A stretch of 64,000 nucleotides of DNA from Ureibacillus chungkukjangi (GCF_003217295.1 NZ_QJTJ01000015.1:1-64000), one strand, 5' to 3'; counted from the first letter of the stretch, positions 42,661 to 52,390 are shown. The notes: a model not told the origin generated them from the letters alone. Numbers and translations are program-made.

Positions 42661-42860
42661 GAAACCGTTTTATGTGAGCACAAATCCTTTTATGTAATCG
42701 TAAACGTATCTAAGTGATTACATATTCATCCAAATGATTCCAAAACCAGCCCCATGATTATAAACGCATCTAATCACATATTTACCCAAATGATCACAAT
42801 AGCATCTATACAATCACAAATCCACCCAAGCACTCATGCCTACACAATCAACCCAGCCTC
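42661..42860. repeat. Degenerate repeats between the TlpA-like gene and fabI
   Basis: TAAACGTATCTAA (42701) and TAAACGCATCTAA (42761) head two diverged copies, followed in each by CATATT(C/T)A(T/C)CC and CAAATGAT. A weaker third copy lies near 42805. The strand is strikingly poor in G. No gene is present. Confidence 0.5.
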
Positions 42861-42881
42861 ACTCAAGACCATTCAAAAAAA

Positions 42882-42918
42882 GGACTAGCAATCTGCATTA
42901 TGCAAATCGCTAGTCCTA
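42882..42918 (-). terminator. fabI terminator
   Basis: On the minus strand, AGGACTAGCGAT pairs with ATTGCTAGTCCT around a GCA/TGC inner stem, followed by seven T. Confidence 0.88.
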
Positions 42919-42924
42919 TTTACT

Positions 42925-43701
42925 TTATCCGATAATATTGTAGCCAGAGTCTACGAAGATTGTTTCGCCTGTTACGCCACGTGATAGGGCGCTTAGCATC
43001 ACTAGAGTCATATCGGCTACTTCCTCTTGGTTTGTGTTGCGCTTTAATGGTGATTCTTCTTCAATTTTGTGAAGGATTGTGTTGAAGCTAGGGACACCTT
43101 TTGCAGCTAGTGTGCGGATGGCACCTGCTGAGATGGCGTTAACGCGAATGCCTTCTGCGCCAAGGTCTGCTGCTAGGTAGCGCATTGCTGCTTCAAGTGC
43201 TGCTTTTGCTACACCCATGACATTGTATCCGTCAAGAACACGTTGTCCGCCTAAGTAACTCATTGTTACGATTGAGGCACCTTCAGTCATGAACGGACGG
43301 GCAGCGTTAGCTACTGCGACTAATGAGTAGGCGCTTGTATCCTGTGCAAATGCATAGCCTTCACGAGTTGTTTCTACAAAGCGGTTTTTTAAGTCTTCTG
43401 CATGGGCAAACGCAACAGAGTGAACGATTCCGTGAACCGATCCAAATTGTTCGCCGATCTGTGCGAATGCTTTCGTGATGCTTTCATCACTATTCACATC
43501 ACACTCAATAACTGCAGTTTTATAGTCTGTATAATTTTCTAGTACTTTTTCAATTTTCCCTTTAGAACGTTCTTTTCGGTAAGTGAAAATCACATTTGCC
43601 CCAACTTCTAGAAGTCTTTTAGCAATTCCCCAAGCAATGCTGCGCTCATTGGCAACTCCCATTACAACGATATTTTTGTCCTTCAATTGTAATAAATCCA
43701 T
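42925..43701 (-). CDS. fabI: Enoyl-[acyl-carrier-protein] reductase FabI
   Basis: A 258-residue NADH/NADPH-dependent SDR that carries out the last reduction of fatty-acid elongation and is the triclosan target. The divergent cofactor motif GVANERSIAWGIA, the HSVAFA segment and the catalytic Tyr-x6-Lys (YNVMGVAK) are present. The ATG at 43701 has AAAGGGG at 8 nt upstream; the longer frame to 43749 overlaps the FapR box and is rejected. Confidence 0.95.
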   Translation of the reverse strand: MDLLQLKDKNIVVMGVANERSIAWGIAKRLLEVGANVIFTYRKERSKGKIEKVLENYTDYKTAVIECDVNSDESITKAFAQIGEQFGSVHGIVHSVAFAHAEDLKNRFVETTREGYAFAQDTSAYSLVAVANAARPFMTEGASIVTMSYLGGQRVLDGYNVMGVAKAALEAAMRYLAADLGAEGIRVNAISAGAIRTLAAKGVPSFNTILHKIEEESPLKRNTNQEEVADMTLVMLSALSRGVTGETIFVDSGYNIIG

Positions 43702-43739
43702 CCGATGATCCCCTTTGCTAAATAAATTTACATCAGTTA

Positions 43740-43756
43740 TTAGTACCAACTACTAA
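43740..43756. promoter_or_regulatory. FapR operator upstream of fabI
   Basis: TTAGTACCAACTACTAA is an interrupted palindrome closely matching the known FapR box (TTAGTACC-type arms). FapR represses fatty-acid and phospholipid genes, including fabI in B. subtilis, until malonyl-CoA rises. Confidence 0.75.
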
Positions 43757-43821
43757 ATTAAATATTAACATTTCATTCCAAGAAAATCAATAAGAGAATA
43801 GTAGCTTGCAATGCAAAGTAG

Positions 43822-43850
43822 TTGACCGCTATTATGCTTTGCAATATACT
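43822..43850 (+). promoter_or_regulatory. Sigma-A promoter of the padR-like gene with operator repeat
   Basis: TTGACC, a 17-bp spacer and TATACT give a strong promoter. TGCAAAG (43812-43818) and CTTTGCA (43837-43843) form an inverted repeat around the -35 element, a plausible PadR autorepression site. Confidence 0.7.
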
Positions 43851-43936
43851 GAAGGTAGCTAGTTGATATTGCAAGATAGCTCCTGAATTACATATTGAGC
43901 TTAATAGACAATTTAAAAAATAGTGAGGTGAGCGGT

Positions 43937-44278
43937 TTGTCTATTCGAAGCCAGCTATTAAAGGGAATTTTAGACGGATGTGTGTTGGCAATTATTGAAA
44001 AAGAAGAAATCTATGGATATGAATTATCTCAGAAATTACAGCAATATGGCTTAAAGGATATAAGTGAGGGAACGATTTACCCGGTTTTATTGCGCTTACA
44101 AAAAAGCCAATGGATTGTAGGGACAATGCGACCATCTGATAGTGGACCCAATCGAAAGTATTACTCTCTGACGAAGGAGGGAAAGGAAAACTTGGATTTA
44201 ATCCGGAATGAATGGGATTTACTGAGCTCCCCAATTACAAAAATATTAAGAGGTGATGAGGATGCAATTAACGGTTAA
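43937..44278 (+). CDS. PadR-family transcriptional repressor
   Basis: A 113-residue PadR-like winged-helix protein: LKGILDGCVLAIIEKEEIYGYEL, then the recognition region ISEGTIYPVLLRLQ and the wing KYYSLTKEGK. PadR-like proteins often repress a neighbouring membrane protein or transporter gene. The start is TTG at 43937 with GAGGTGA about 6 nt upstream; an earlier TTG at 43895 has no ribosome site. It overlaps the DUF1129 gene by 17 nt. Confidence 0.85.
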   Translation: MSIRSQLLKGILDGCVLAIIEKEEIYGYELSQKLQQYGLKDISEGTIYPVLLRLQKSQWIVGTMRPSDSGPNRKYYSLTKEGKENLDLIRNEWDLLSSPITKILRGDEDAING

Positions 44279-44933
44279 AGAGCTGATTGAACATAATAAT
44301 GAAAAACGTAAAAATTTAACCTCAGAAAACAGTGAGTATTATCAGAATCTGCTTGTGTATATTCGTACAAATGCCTTAAAAAGTGAACGTGCCACAGAGG
44401 AGGTTTTACTAGAAATGCTGGATCATTTACTCGAGGCACAAAGAGAAGGGAAGAGTGCCGAGGATGTTTTTGGCAAAACACCAAAGGAACTAGCAGAAGA
44501 AATTATCGAAACACTGCCGAAGGAGTCATTTAAATCAAAGCTCGATTTTATACTCGAAATAGGGTTTATGCTATTCGGCTGGTACCTAGTAATCACAGGG
44601 ATCCCTCCTTTCATTAGTCAAGAAGAGCAAACGGTATACTTAGGTACGCTTCTACTTTCAGGTTTTTTATTAATCGGTAGTATTACTACTTTAATGTTCC
44701 TTGTATTTGGATTTCTTAAAAGCACTGCCTTCAAGGATAAAAGCAAGAAAAACAAGGTTAACTGGCTCCTTGTAATACTATTCGTTTTATTTTTCATCGG
44801 GGGGATTGGCGCAAATGTGATGTTAGAGCCGTTTGGACCAAGCTTTACAGTTTCCTATATATTACCATTCGGTTTAGGCTGTTTCTTTTTACTTGCCGCG
44901 TATTTATTCAAGAAATCAAGAGAATCGAAATAA
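44262..44933 (+). CDS. DUF1129-like membrane protein
   Basis: A 223-residue protein with a soluble helical N-terminus (about 1-90) containing a LLEMLDHLLEAQREGKSAEDVFG stretch, and four membrane helices in the C-terminal half. DUF1129 proteins of this form are commonly encoded next to PadR regulators in Firmicutes; their function is unknown. The ATG at 44262 has AGGTGA at 5 nt and lies inside the padR-like gene, so the pair is translationally coupled. Confidence 0.8.
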   Translation: MQLTVKELIEHNNEKRKNLTSENSEYYQNLLVYIRTNALKSERATEEVLLEMLDHLLEAQREGKSAEDVFGKTPKELAEEIIETLPKESFKSKLDFILEIGFMLFGWYLVITGIPPFISQEEQTVYLGTLLLSGFLLIGSITTLMFLVFGFLKSTAFKDKSKKNKVNWLLVILFVLFFIGGIGANVMLEPFGPSFTVSYILPFGLGCFFLLAAYLFKKSRESK

Positions 44934-44982
44934 AACTCAGCTGAAGGTTTCGAGGATTCTTTAACACTATTAATTACATTCA

Positions 44983-45018
44983 AAAAAAAGAGGTTGGGCA
45001 ATTGCCAACCTCTTTTAA

Positions 45019-45019
<1 letters not shown>
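44983..45019. terminator. Bidirectional terminator between DUF1129 gene and fer
   Basis: AAAAGAGGTTGG pairs with CCAACCTCTTTT around GCAATTG. T-runs follow on both strands. Confidence 0.9.
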
Positions 45020-45318
<299 letters not shown>

Positions 45319-45372
45319 CTAAATCTGTTTAAATTACTTTTCAACCTAATAGTTCGAAATGGAGGGTTGATT

Positions 45373-46422
45373 TTGTTATTCCAATTCCAACAAATTCTTT
45401 TACAAATATTCCACAAATTTAATCAAGAACGCACCATCTCCGCACCGTTTCATCTTCTTAGAGGGAAACGATCAGGTCAAACTGTGCAGGATGTTGGGAT
45501 TTACCAATTACATAGCTATTTTGGGATTCTGCCAAAATTATCAAGAAAAAAGTATGATGAGGAATTGTCAATCTTTGTGAATGAGCAATTCATCCTTATT
45601 AAAGAGGACGGATATTACGAGTTAACTGAAAAAGCCTTTGAGCATTTAAAAAAATCGCAAGAGCTTGTATTTGATGGCTGGCATTACCGAGGAAATGAAC
45701 ATGTATTTTTTGCTCGATTATCACTTGTTGTCCAGTCATTATCTCATCATTTAGCAGGTAAAATGTCATTTATTCCTTATCAAAAGGATGAGCAGATTCA
45801 GCAATGGGTGAGAATGTTTTTGAAAACAAATCATTATCAGGATGGGCAATTACAGCAAAAATTATTAAAGGAAATTCTTAATAGTCTAGAACACATAGCT
45901 ATGGAAGATCGTGCAAAGAATATACTTATTTATCGACTTTCAGGCTATAATGCGGCTGGTTTTACATGGCAACAAATTAGCTTTGAAGAAAATCTGAAGG
46001 AAATGGATTTACAGTTAATTTATATTGCTTCCTTACATAGCTGGTTAAATGCAATTTTTCTTCAAGTAGAAGAATTTCCATTATTGCTTCAAATGGTGGA
46101 AAATATTCGAGTTAAAAATCCTTTAAGTGGATCTGCTTTTCAAACTGCAGAGCTCTTTTTTAATGGCCATTCAATGGAGCAGATTAGCAGGAAGCGCGGC
46201 TTGAAAATGAGTACGATTGAAGATCATATGGTGGAATTGGCTATGAATGACCCACAGTTTGACGTTGAACAATTCGTTTCAAATGAGGATGTACAAGCTG
46301 TTTTAGCAGCAGTTGATGATTATAATACTCGAAAGCTAAAGGTATTACATGAGGTTGTACCACAGCTTTCCTATTTTCAACTGAGACTTGTACTAGCAAG
46401 AGGTGAACGTGTTGAAGCTTGA
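45373..46422 (+). CDS. ypbB: YpbB, helix-turn-helix protein upstream of recQ
   Basis: A 349-residue protein whose C-terminal part carries a HTH_40-type helix-turn-helix (HSMEQISRKRGLKMSTIEDHM, about 267-287, given in part). The N-terminal region is rich in aromatic and Gln residues. Its function is unknown, but the gene is coupled to recQ in Bacillales (11-nt overlap here), so a role in DNA repair or in regulating RecQ is possible. The start is TTG at 45373 with GGAGGG at 6 nt; the TTG at 45367 abuts the site. Confidence 0.82.
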   Translation: MLFQFQQILLQIFHKFNQERTISAPFHLLRGKRSGQTVQDVGIYQLHSYFGILPKLSRKKYDEELSIFVNEQFILIKEDGYYELTEKAFEHLKKSQELVFDGWHYRGNEHVFFARLSLVVQSLSHHLAGKMSFIPYQKDEQIQQWVRMFLKTNHYQDGQLQQKLLKEILNSLEHIAMEDRAKNILIYRLSGYNAAGFTWQQISFEENLKEMDLQLIYIASLHSWLNAIFLQVEEFPLLLQMVENIRVKNPLSGSAFQTAELFFNGHSMEQISRKRGLKMSTIEDHMVELAMNDPQFDVEQFVSNEDVQAVLAAVDDYNTRKLKVLHEVVPQLSYFQLRLVLARGERVEA

Positions 46423-47857
46423 GGATATATTAAATAAATATTTCGGTTATTCGGCTTTTCGTCCAGGGCAAAGGGAAGTAATTGAAAAGGTGCTTGATGG
46501 AAAAGATGTCATTGCCTTACTTCCAACTGGAATGGGGAAATCTCTTTGTTATCAGCTGCCGGGATATATCTTTGATAAGCCGGTGCTTATTGTTTCTCCG
46601 CTACTATCGTTAATGCAGGACCAAGTCGATCAAATGAAGCAATTTAAAGAGAAGCGTGTAGTTGCACTTAATTCTTTTTTAAATCCAATGCAAAAAAGAG
46701 CGTCCATTCAAAACTTACATGACTATCGCTTTATATTTATTTCTCCTGAAATGCTTCTACAGGAGCAGGTTCAGCAAAAGTTGAATTCAATGGAGCTTTC
46801 TTTAATTGTAGTCGATGAAGCCCATTGTATTTCCCAATGGGGCTTTGATTTTAGACCCGATTATTTGCGTATTGGTCAGGTACTTGGAAAACCAAATCGA
46901 CCACCAATCATGGCATTATCTGCAACGGCGACACAAAAGGTACTTGGGGATATCGAAGCCTATTTGAATATGGACAGCCCATATAAATTTATTCACTCTG
47001 TTGATCGACCGAATATTCACTTGGGTAAAATGCTGTTTCAAGGAAGAGAAGAAAAAATTGAGTGGATACTTGATCACGTAACAAAAACAGCAGGACCTGG
47101 CATTATTTACACACAGTCTCGGTTAAAAACAGAAAGCCTCAGCCAACGATTACTTCAGTCTGGCGTTACAACTGCAGCATACCATGGTGGAATGGATCCG
47201 TTAGATAGACAATTTATTCAGCAGCAGTTTATAGATGGATCTCTTGATTGGATTGTAGCGACGAATGCTTTTGGGATGGGTGTTCATAAGCAAAATGTAC
47301 GGCAGGTAATCCATGAATCACTTCCTTCTAATATGGCCAATTACATGCAGGAAATTGGTCGTGCAGGAAGAGATGGCGAGGATTCCCTTGCGATTTTGCT
47401 GTATGCAGAGGGTGATGAGGAACTTGCGAAATTTGTTGGTATTGATGATTACCCAGTGGATGCACATGTTGATAGCTATATAAGCTACAGGAGCAGAAAC
47501 GAGCTACCTACCTCGATGATTCATAATGGTGAAATTTCGGAAACGGCTTTTCGTGTATTGGATTATTGGATGAATCAGCTTCAGCCAGCTGATGTAAAGC
47601 AGCGATTATCCTCCATGAAATATGAGAAGATGAGAGCTGTTGAAGAAGTGATGGATTTAATCGAAACAAATACGTGCATGAGAGAACAACTGGTCCATTA
47701 TTTCGGTCAAACCTTAGAAAATAGACCAGAAGATTGTTGCCAGTGCTGTGGTCTACAGTATGAAAATATCATTCGAGTGCGTGAAATAATAGATGCACCT
47801 TCTAAAGAACTAAACTGGAAAAGAAGAATTGAGCAGCTGCTGATAGGATTCTCATAA
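46412..47857 (+). CDS. recQ: RecQ-family ATP-dependent DNA helicase (RecS type)
   Basis: A 481-residue superfamily 2 helicase unwinding DNA 3' to 5'. Motifs: LLPTGMGKS (I), DEAHC (II), ALSATAT (III), ATNAFGMGVHK (V) and QEIGRAGRDG (VI). A C-terminal zinc-binding set of cysteines is in TCMREQL and DCCQCCG. It is short and lacks an HRDC domain, like B. subtilis RecS. TTG at 46412 best fits AGAGGTGA; GTG at 46409 or 46403 is possible. Confidence 0.92.
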   Translation: MKLEDILNKYFGYSAFRPGQREVIEKVLDGKDVIALLPTGMGKSLCYQLPGYIFDKPVLIVSPLLSLMQDQVDQMKQFKEKRVVALNSFLNPMQKRASIQNLHDYRFIFISPEMLLQEQVQQKLNSMELSLIVVDEAHCISQWGFDFRPDYLRIGQVLGKPNRPPIMALSATATQKVLGDIEAYLNMDSPYKFIHSVDRPNIHLGKMLFQGREEKIEWILDHVTKTAGPGIIYTQSRLKTESLSQRLLQSGVTTAAYHGGMDPLDRQFIQQQFIDGSLDWIVATNAFGMGVHKQNVRQVIHESLPSNMANYMQEIGRAGRDGEDSLAILLYAEGDEELAKFVGIDDYPVDAHVDSYISYRSRNELPTSMIHNGEISETAFRVLDYWMNQLQPADVKQRLSSMKYEKMRAVEEVMDLIETNTCMREQLVHYFGQTLENRPEDCCQCCGLQYENIIRVREIIDAPSKELNWKRRIEQLLIGFS

Positions 47858-48014
47858 CTTTTAAAATAATTCTATAGCGATTGTCCTAGTTTTCCATATT
47901 CTGCAGGATTTATTAAATAATCGACATAAATCTCTTAAAATTTCCAACACTATCATTTACTTTTTAGAGAAATTTCGTCATAATTAGAGAAAGATAGTGT
48001 TGGAGGTGGTACTC

Positions 48015-48653
48015 ATGAGTAATGAAGATTACAGAGAGAAAATTGAAGAGCATCGTCAATCAATTGAATTAGAAGAACAGCAAAGCTCTAGAATGTCACG
48101 CTCACGTCAAGTAGGTAAAAAGAAAAAGAAAAACAGAAAAAACCCGTTATTAAATATTCTATTATTTGTACTACTAGGTATTCCTTTTTCGTTATTAATC
48201 TACGTATCTTTCTTCTATCATCCTGAGGTTATTGAAACAGCAGAGATGGCAGAGAATGGTTCTTTAGTAGAGGTACAAACGAATAATACGGTTTCTTCTA
48301 GCGGTAAACAAAAGGTAGAACCTAAAATAGAAGAAACTGATAGTGAACCTACAGAAGTCAACAAAGTAAGCACAGATAGTCAAGACGAAGAAGCAAAGCA
48401 AGCTGAAATAGAAGCTGCAAAAAAAGCAGAGCAAGCAAGACTTGATGAAGAGAAGCTTGCAAAGCAGCAAAAAGAGCAAAAGCAGCAAGAACAAGTAGCT
48501 AGTAGTAAAACGCACACAGTGCAAGCGAACGAGAACTTATTCCGAATCGCCTTAAAGTATTATGATGATGCAAGTGGTGTTGATAAAATTATAGAAGCTA
48601 ATAATTTACCTTCAAACAGCATTTCTGTTGGACAAACCCTGATCATTCCGTAG
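48015..48653 (+). CDS. ypbE: LysM-domain membrane protein (YpbE-like)
   Basis: A 212-residue protein with a highly basic N-terminal cytoplasmic segment (KKKKKNRK), one membrane helix (about 48-70), a long acidic and Gln/Lys-rich coiled segment (about 80-160), and a C-terminal LysM domain (HTVQANENLFRIALKYY ... ISVGQTLIIP, about 166-212) that binds peptidoglycan. It follows recQ as in B. subtilis. The ATG at 48015 has GGAGGTGG upstream. Confidence 0.88.
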   Translation: MSNEDYREKIEEHRQSIELEEQQSSRMSRSRQVGKKKKKNRKNPLLNILLFVLLGIPFSLLIYVSFFYHPEVIETAEMAENGSLVEVQTNNTVSSSGKQKVEPKIEETDSEPTEVNKVSTDSQDEEAKQAEIEAAKKAEQARLDEEKLAKQQKEQKQQEQVASSKTHTVQANENLFRIALKYYDDASGVDKIIEANNLPSNSISVGQTLIIP

Positions 48654-48674
48654 CATGAGCAAAAAATAAATTCT

Positions 48675-48722
48675 AGAGTAGACTATTGGAAGGTGTAAAC
48701 CGTTCCTATAGTCTTTTTTTTC
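48675..48722 (+). terminator. ypbE terminator
   Basis: AGACTAT-T-GGAA pairs with TTCC-T-ATAGTCT, followed by seven T. Confidence 0.88.
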
Positions 48723-48884
48723 TTATTAAAATGCATGGTGAAGATCCATGTAAGACGATTTATATAAGGAATATGGTAAAATATTGTGAAGAAATCTTCC
48801 GTGTTTTATTAATGCAATCCTAGAGATAAAAACACTAGGATTCATTTAAGTATTACGTAATTCCTTGAGAAAGGGTGAGTTAAT

Positions 48885-49664
48885 ATGTTTGAGCTGTTCG
48901 TCGTGGTAGTTATTCTTGTCCTTATGTTTTTTCTTTTTATGCTCAAGCAGGCTTCGGAAAATAATGTCCTTTACCATGATGTCCCGTTGGATGGGGAAAG
49001 GGAGCAAGCGTCTTTATTTTTCATTTCAGACGTCCATTTAAGAAAAATAAATGAAGGTATGATTGAAAATATAAATGCCAAAGTGGATGCAGTCATTATT
49101 GGTGGTGATTTTTGTGATAAACGGACTCCAATTGAGCGGATTTATGACAATGTTCAGGTACTGCAAAAATTAGGACCTGTTTATTTTGTCTGGGGAAATA
49201 ATGATCGCGAGGTTGGTGAGGCTAGATTACGTGAAATTTTCAAAGAAACCAACGTAACTATCATAGAGAATGATGCTGTTTTACTACCTACCTTAAGCAA
49301 TCGTTGCTGGCTAAGTGCTATTGATGATACTTCCTCAAGAAATGTCCATTATGAACGGGCATTTGAAAGCTGTCGAAAGGGTGATAATGTTGTTTTTATC
49401 TCCCATAATCCAGAGGTTTTTCCAACGGTTCGTAGCAAATACCATACTGATCTAATGATGGGTGGTCATTTACATGGTGGTCAAATTCGTTTTGGGCCGT
49501 ATGGGATTCATCCTCATGGGTCATTTTCGATGCGAGAAGCAGTCGCTACACTCATTAGTAATGGCTATGGAACTACCATGCTTCCTCTAAGGCTTGGAGC
49601 AAAGCCGCAATGTCATGTTGTCAATCTACATTTTAAAAGAAATGCGAAATCAAATAAAAAATAG
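48885..49664 (+). CDS. ypbG: Membrane-anchored metallophosphoesterase (YpbG-like)
   Basis: A 259-residue calcineurin-like phosphoesterase with an N-terminal membrane helix (about 2-20). The five metal-ligand blocks are present: ISDVH (about 46), GGDFCD (about 73), GNNDRE (about 104), SHNPEV and GHLHGGQ. Substrate is unknown; relatives act on phosphodiesters or UDP-lipids. It lies in the B. subtilis ypb order. Confidence 0.88.
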   Translation: MFELFVVVVILVLMFFLFMLKQASENNVLYHDVPLDGEREQASLFFISDVHLRKINEGMIENINAKVDAVIIGGDFCDKRTPIERIYDNVQVLQKLGPVYFVWGNNDREVGEARLREIFKETNVTIIENDAVLLPTLSNRCWLSAIDDTSSRNVHYERAFESCRKGDNVVFISHNPEVFPTVRSKYHTDLMMGGHLHGGQIRFGPYGIHPHGSFSMREAVATLISNGYGTTMLPLRLGAKPQCHVVNLHFKRNAKSNKK

Positions 49665-49777
49665 CAGTATACTAAGAATAGGTTTTTAAACTGCTCATAA
49701 AATTTGGGAGCAGTTAAGAAAATGAAGCACTTTTTGTTGTAAATGAAAAGTGGAATTTTCTAAAGGAGATGTAAAGA

Positions 49778-50743
49778 ATGCAAAATGTTGATGCGATTAT
49801 AGTAGGGGGAGGTCCCTGTGGATTATCAGCTGCGATTGAACTAGCAAATATCGGTTTGAAGCCAATTGTTATTGAGAAGGGGAATATAGTTAATGCGATT
49901 TATAACTATCCAACACATCAAACCTTCTTTAGTTCAAGTGAAAATTTAGCCATTGGAGATGTTCCATTTCTAATAGAAGAACGTAAACCACGTAGAAATC
50001 AAGCGCTTGTGTATTATCGTGAAGTTGTCAAAATGAAGAATGTTCAAGTGAACCGATTTGAGAAGGTAAACTCTGTAGTCAAAGAGTCAAATGGAAATTT
50101 TACAGTTACAACGGATAAAGAGGTATATGAAACCCATTATGTGGTATTGGCAACTGGTTATTACGATCAACCAAACTATATGGATATTCCTGGTGAGGAT
50201 TTACCAAAGGTCCATCATTATTTTAAAGAAGCACATCCCTTCTTTGATACGGATGTATTAGTTATCGGTGGTAAAAACTCAAGCGTGGACGCGGCTTTGG
50301 AATTACATAAAGCAAAGGCTCGTATTACTGTGGCCTACCGTGGTAGTGACTATTCTCCATCGGTTAAACCATGGATTTTACCTGAATTTGCTGCTCTTGT
50401 ACGAAATGAAGAGATTACAATGCATTTTAATACAATTGTAAAAGAAATTCGTGAAAATGAAGTAGTTTTATCGGTGGATGGGGAAGAAAAGGTCATACCA
50501 AATGATTTTGTTTTTGCGATGACAGGCTATCATCCTGACCATCAGTTTGTGCGAGCGATGGGTGTAACCATTGATGACGAAACAGGAAGACCGCAGTATA
50601 ATCCAGAAACAATGGAAACGAATATAGAAAATCTCTTTATAGCTGGTGTTTTAGCAGCAGGTAATAATGCCAATGAGATTTTTATTGAAAATGGCAGATT
50701 CCATGGCGGATTTATAGCAAATCATATTAGTTCAAAAAAATAA
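49778..50743 (+). CDS. ypdA: Bacillithiol disulfide reductase YpdA
   Basis: A 321-residue FAD- and NADPH-dependent oxidoreductase. The FAD motif GGGPCGLSAAIELA holds Cys14, the single catalytic cysteine of YpdA-type bacillithiol disulfide reductases. The NADPH motif VIGGKNSSVDAALE is near 167-180, and the GYHPD and ENGRFHGGF segments complete the pattern. It should recycle oxidised bacillithiol. AAAGGAG precedes the ATG. Confidence 0.92.
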   Translation: MQNVDAIIVGGGPCGLSAAIELANIGLKPIVIEKGNIVNAIYNYPTHQTFFSSSENLAIGDVPFLIEERKPRRNQALVYYREVVKMKNVQVNRFEKVNSVVKESNGNFTVTTDKEVYETHYVVLATGYYDQPNYMDIPGEDLPKVHHYFKEAHPFFDTDVLVIGGKNSSVDAALELHKAKARITVAYRGSDYSPSVKPWILPEFAALVRNEEITMHFNTIVKEIRENEVVLSVDGEEKVIPNDFVFAMTGYHPDHQFVRAMGVTIDDETGRPQYNPETMETNIENLFIAGVLAAGNNANEIFIENGRFHGGFIANHISSKK

Positions 50744-50754
50744 GAAATTTCATC

Positions 50755-50794
50755 TTAAGCAGTTCAGAAAAATAGAATCTGAACTGCTTTTTTC
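50755..50794 (+). terminator. ypdA terminator
   Basis: AAGCAGTTCAGA pairs with TCTGAACTGCTT, followed by six T. Confidence 0.92.
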
Positions 50795-50959
50795 ATTAAA
50801 AAAGTGCAGCTAAAGAAATCAGAAAATTTAAAATAATTACAAAAGCATTTTTATATTTCTGAAAATTTTATATAATGAATAAAGTTGCATCTTTGGTTTT
50901 TCCTGGTAGTAAAAATCTAGTGGATGTAACAAGAGATAACTATAATAGGGGGTTATATT

Positions 50960-51931
50960 ATGAAGAAAATTACTCTACTTTCATCTTTAGCTTTAGCAGC
51001 ATTTTTAGCGGGCTGTAGCTCAGATGATGCAGGTAATTCAACAGAAAAATCAGGGGAAGGCTTAGACACAAACATCGTAACGATTGGTACTGGGGGGGCA
51101 AGTGGTCCTTATAACATTTTAGGTACAACACTTGCAGATACATATACATCTGAATTCGATGTTAACTCTAGAACGCAAACTACTGGAGCATCAGTTGAAA
51201 ATATTAACTTATTATCCCAAGGGAAAATAGAAATGGCTTTCGTAATGAGTGATGCATTATCTCAAGCATTAGCAGGAGAGGTTTCGTTCACTGAGCCTGT
51301 AGACAACATTTCACAAGTTGCAACGCTATATCCAAACGTTGTTCAAATTATTACTAAAGAAGGCTCAGGCATTAAAACGATTGAAGATTTAAAAGGAAAA
51401 CGTGTAGCAGTAGGGGACCAAAACTCTGGAGTTGAGGTAAATGCGCGCCAGCTTTTAGAAGGTCATGGAATTACTTATGATGACATTCAAGTGGACTACC
51501 TTGGATACGCTGAAGCAGCAAGTGGCCTATCAGCAGGTACAATTGATGCAGCATTCTTAACAAGCGGACTTCCAAATGCCTCGGTATTGGAATTATCTGA
51601 AACACTTGGAATTGAACTAGTTTCAGTAGAAGCAAGTAATGTTGAGGAAATTGCAAAAGAATTCCCATACTTCATCTCTTATGAAATTCCAGCAAATACG
51701 TATGGAAACGCAGAGCCGATTATGACTGCAGCAGTTCCAAATGCTTTAGTTGTAAGAACGGATATGAGTGAAGAGGATGTCTACAATCTAACAAAAACAA
51801 TTTTTGATAACTTAGACAAACTAGAAAATTCCCATCAGGCAGCCAAAGAAATTACGTTAGAAGGGGCGCAGGAAAGTGTAATTGCACCACTTCACCCAGG
51901 AGCTAAGAAATACTTCGATGAGCAAAAGTAA
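50960..51931 (+). CDS. TAXI-family TRAP transporter substrate-binding lipoprotein
   Basis: A 323-residue lipoprotein with signal peptide and lipobox LAGC (Cys19). The TAXI signature is present at TIGTGGASGPYNILG (about 41-55), followed by RTQTTGASVENINLL. TAXI proteins deliver carboxylates or amino acids such as glutamate to TRAP membrane subunits. It leads a three-gene transporter operon upstream of the aromatic degradation genes; the ligand is unknown. AGGGGG stands 7 nt before the ATG. Confidence 0.93.
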   Translation: MKKITLLSSLALAAFLAGCSSDDAGNSTEKSGEGLDTNIVTIGTGGASGPYNILGTTLADTYTSEFDVNSRTQTTGASVENINLLSQGKIEMAFVMSDALSQALAGEVSFTEPVDNISQVATLYPNVVQIITKEGSGIKTIEDLKGKRVAVGDQNSGVEVNARQLLEGHGITYDDIQVDYLGYAEAASGLSAGTIDAAFLTSGLPNASVLELSETLGIELVSVEASNVEEIAKEFPYFISYEIPANTYGNAEPIMTAAVPNALVVRTDMSEEDVYNLTKTIFDNLDKLENSHQAAKEITLEGAQESVIAPLHPGAKKYFDEQK

Positions 51932-52388
51932 GAAAAAATGGTGGTTTTGGAGTATAGGGTTACTTATACTCCTCAACTTCTTTTTTATAAGGGTTCCTGT
52001 TTTTGCATTTGAATTTGAAGATAAGACCTACTATCTAAAAAGTAATCACTTTGATTTATCTTGGATCCATTCTGTCGAGAAGGAGGAATGGATAGAAACC
52101 TATCAACAAAACGGTGAGCAAATGCTCCTAACTGAAACTCATTTTAAAACATTTGGTGCAGGTGTTCCAAGCCAATCAAAAGATGTCTCCATTGAGGATG
52201 GTTTTGTGAAAATGCAAATTAACCAGCTCTTTAAAGAATTAAATTTAACTGTTTCATCGAATGTGAAAACTACAATTATTGTAGATGAGCAAGAAATACC
52301 GTTGTATAAGTATACGGACGATTACTCTATGGTACATATATTTATAGAAAAACTGCCTATCTGGAAATTAGCTAAAGGAGGCTTCTAA
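51918..52388 (+). CDS. DUF1850 protein of a TRAP transporter
   Basis: A 156-residue protein with an N-terminal hydrophobic segment (about 8-28), then an extracytoplasmic beta-rich domain with the DUF1850 hallmark SWIHSVEKEEWIETY (about 48-62) and TETHFKTFGAGVPS. DUF1850 proteins occur beside TAXI-TRAP systems; their role is unknown. The ATG at 51918 lies inside the SBP gene, a 14-nt overlap, with GGAG rather far upstream, so translation is probably coupled. Confidence 0.85.
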   Translation: MSKSKKKWWFWSIGLLILLNFFFIRVPVFAFEFEDKTYYLKSNHFDLSWIHSVEKEEWIETYQQNGEQMLLTETHFKTFGAGVPSQSKDVSIEDGFVKMQINQLFKELNLTVSSNVKTTIIVDEQEIPLYKYTDDYSMVHIFIEKLPIWKLAKGGF

Positions 52389-52390
52389 TC

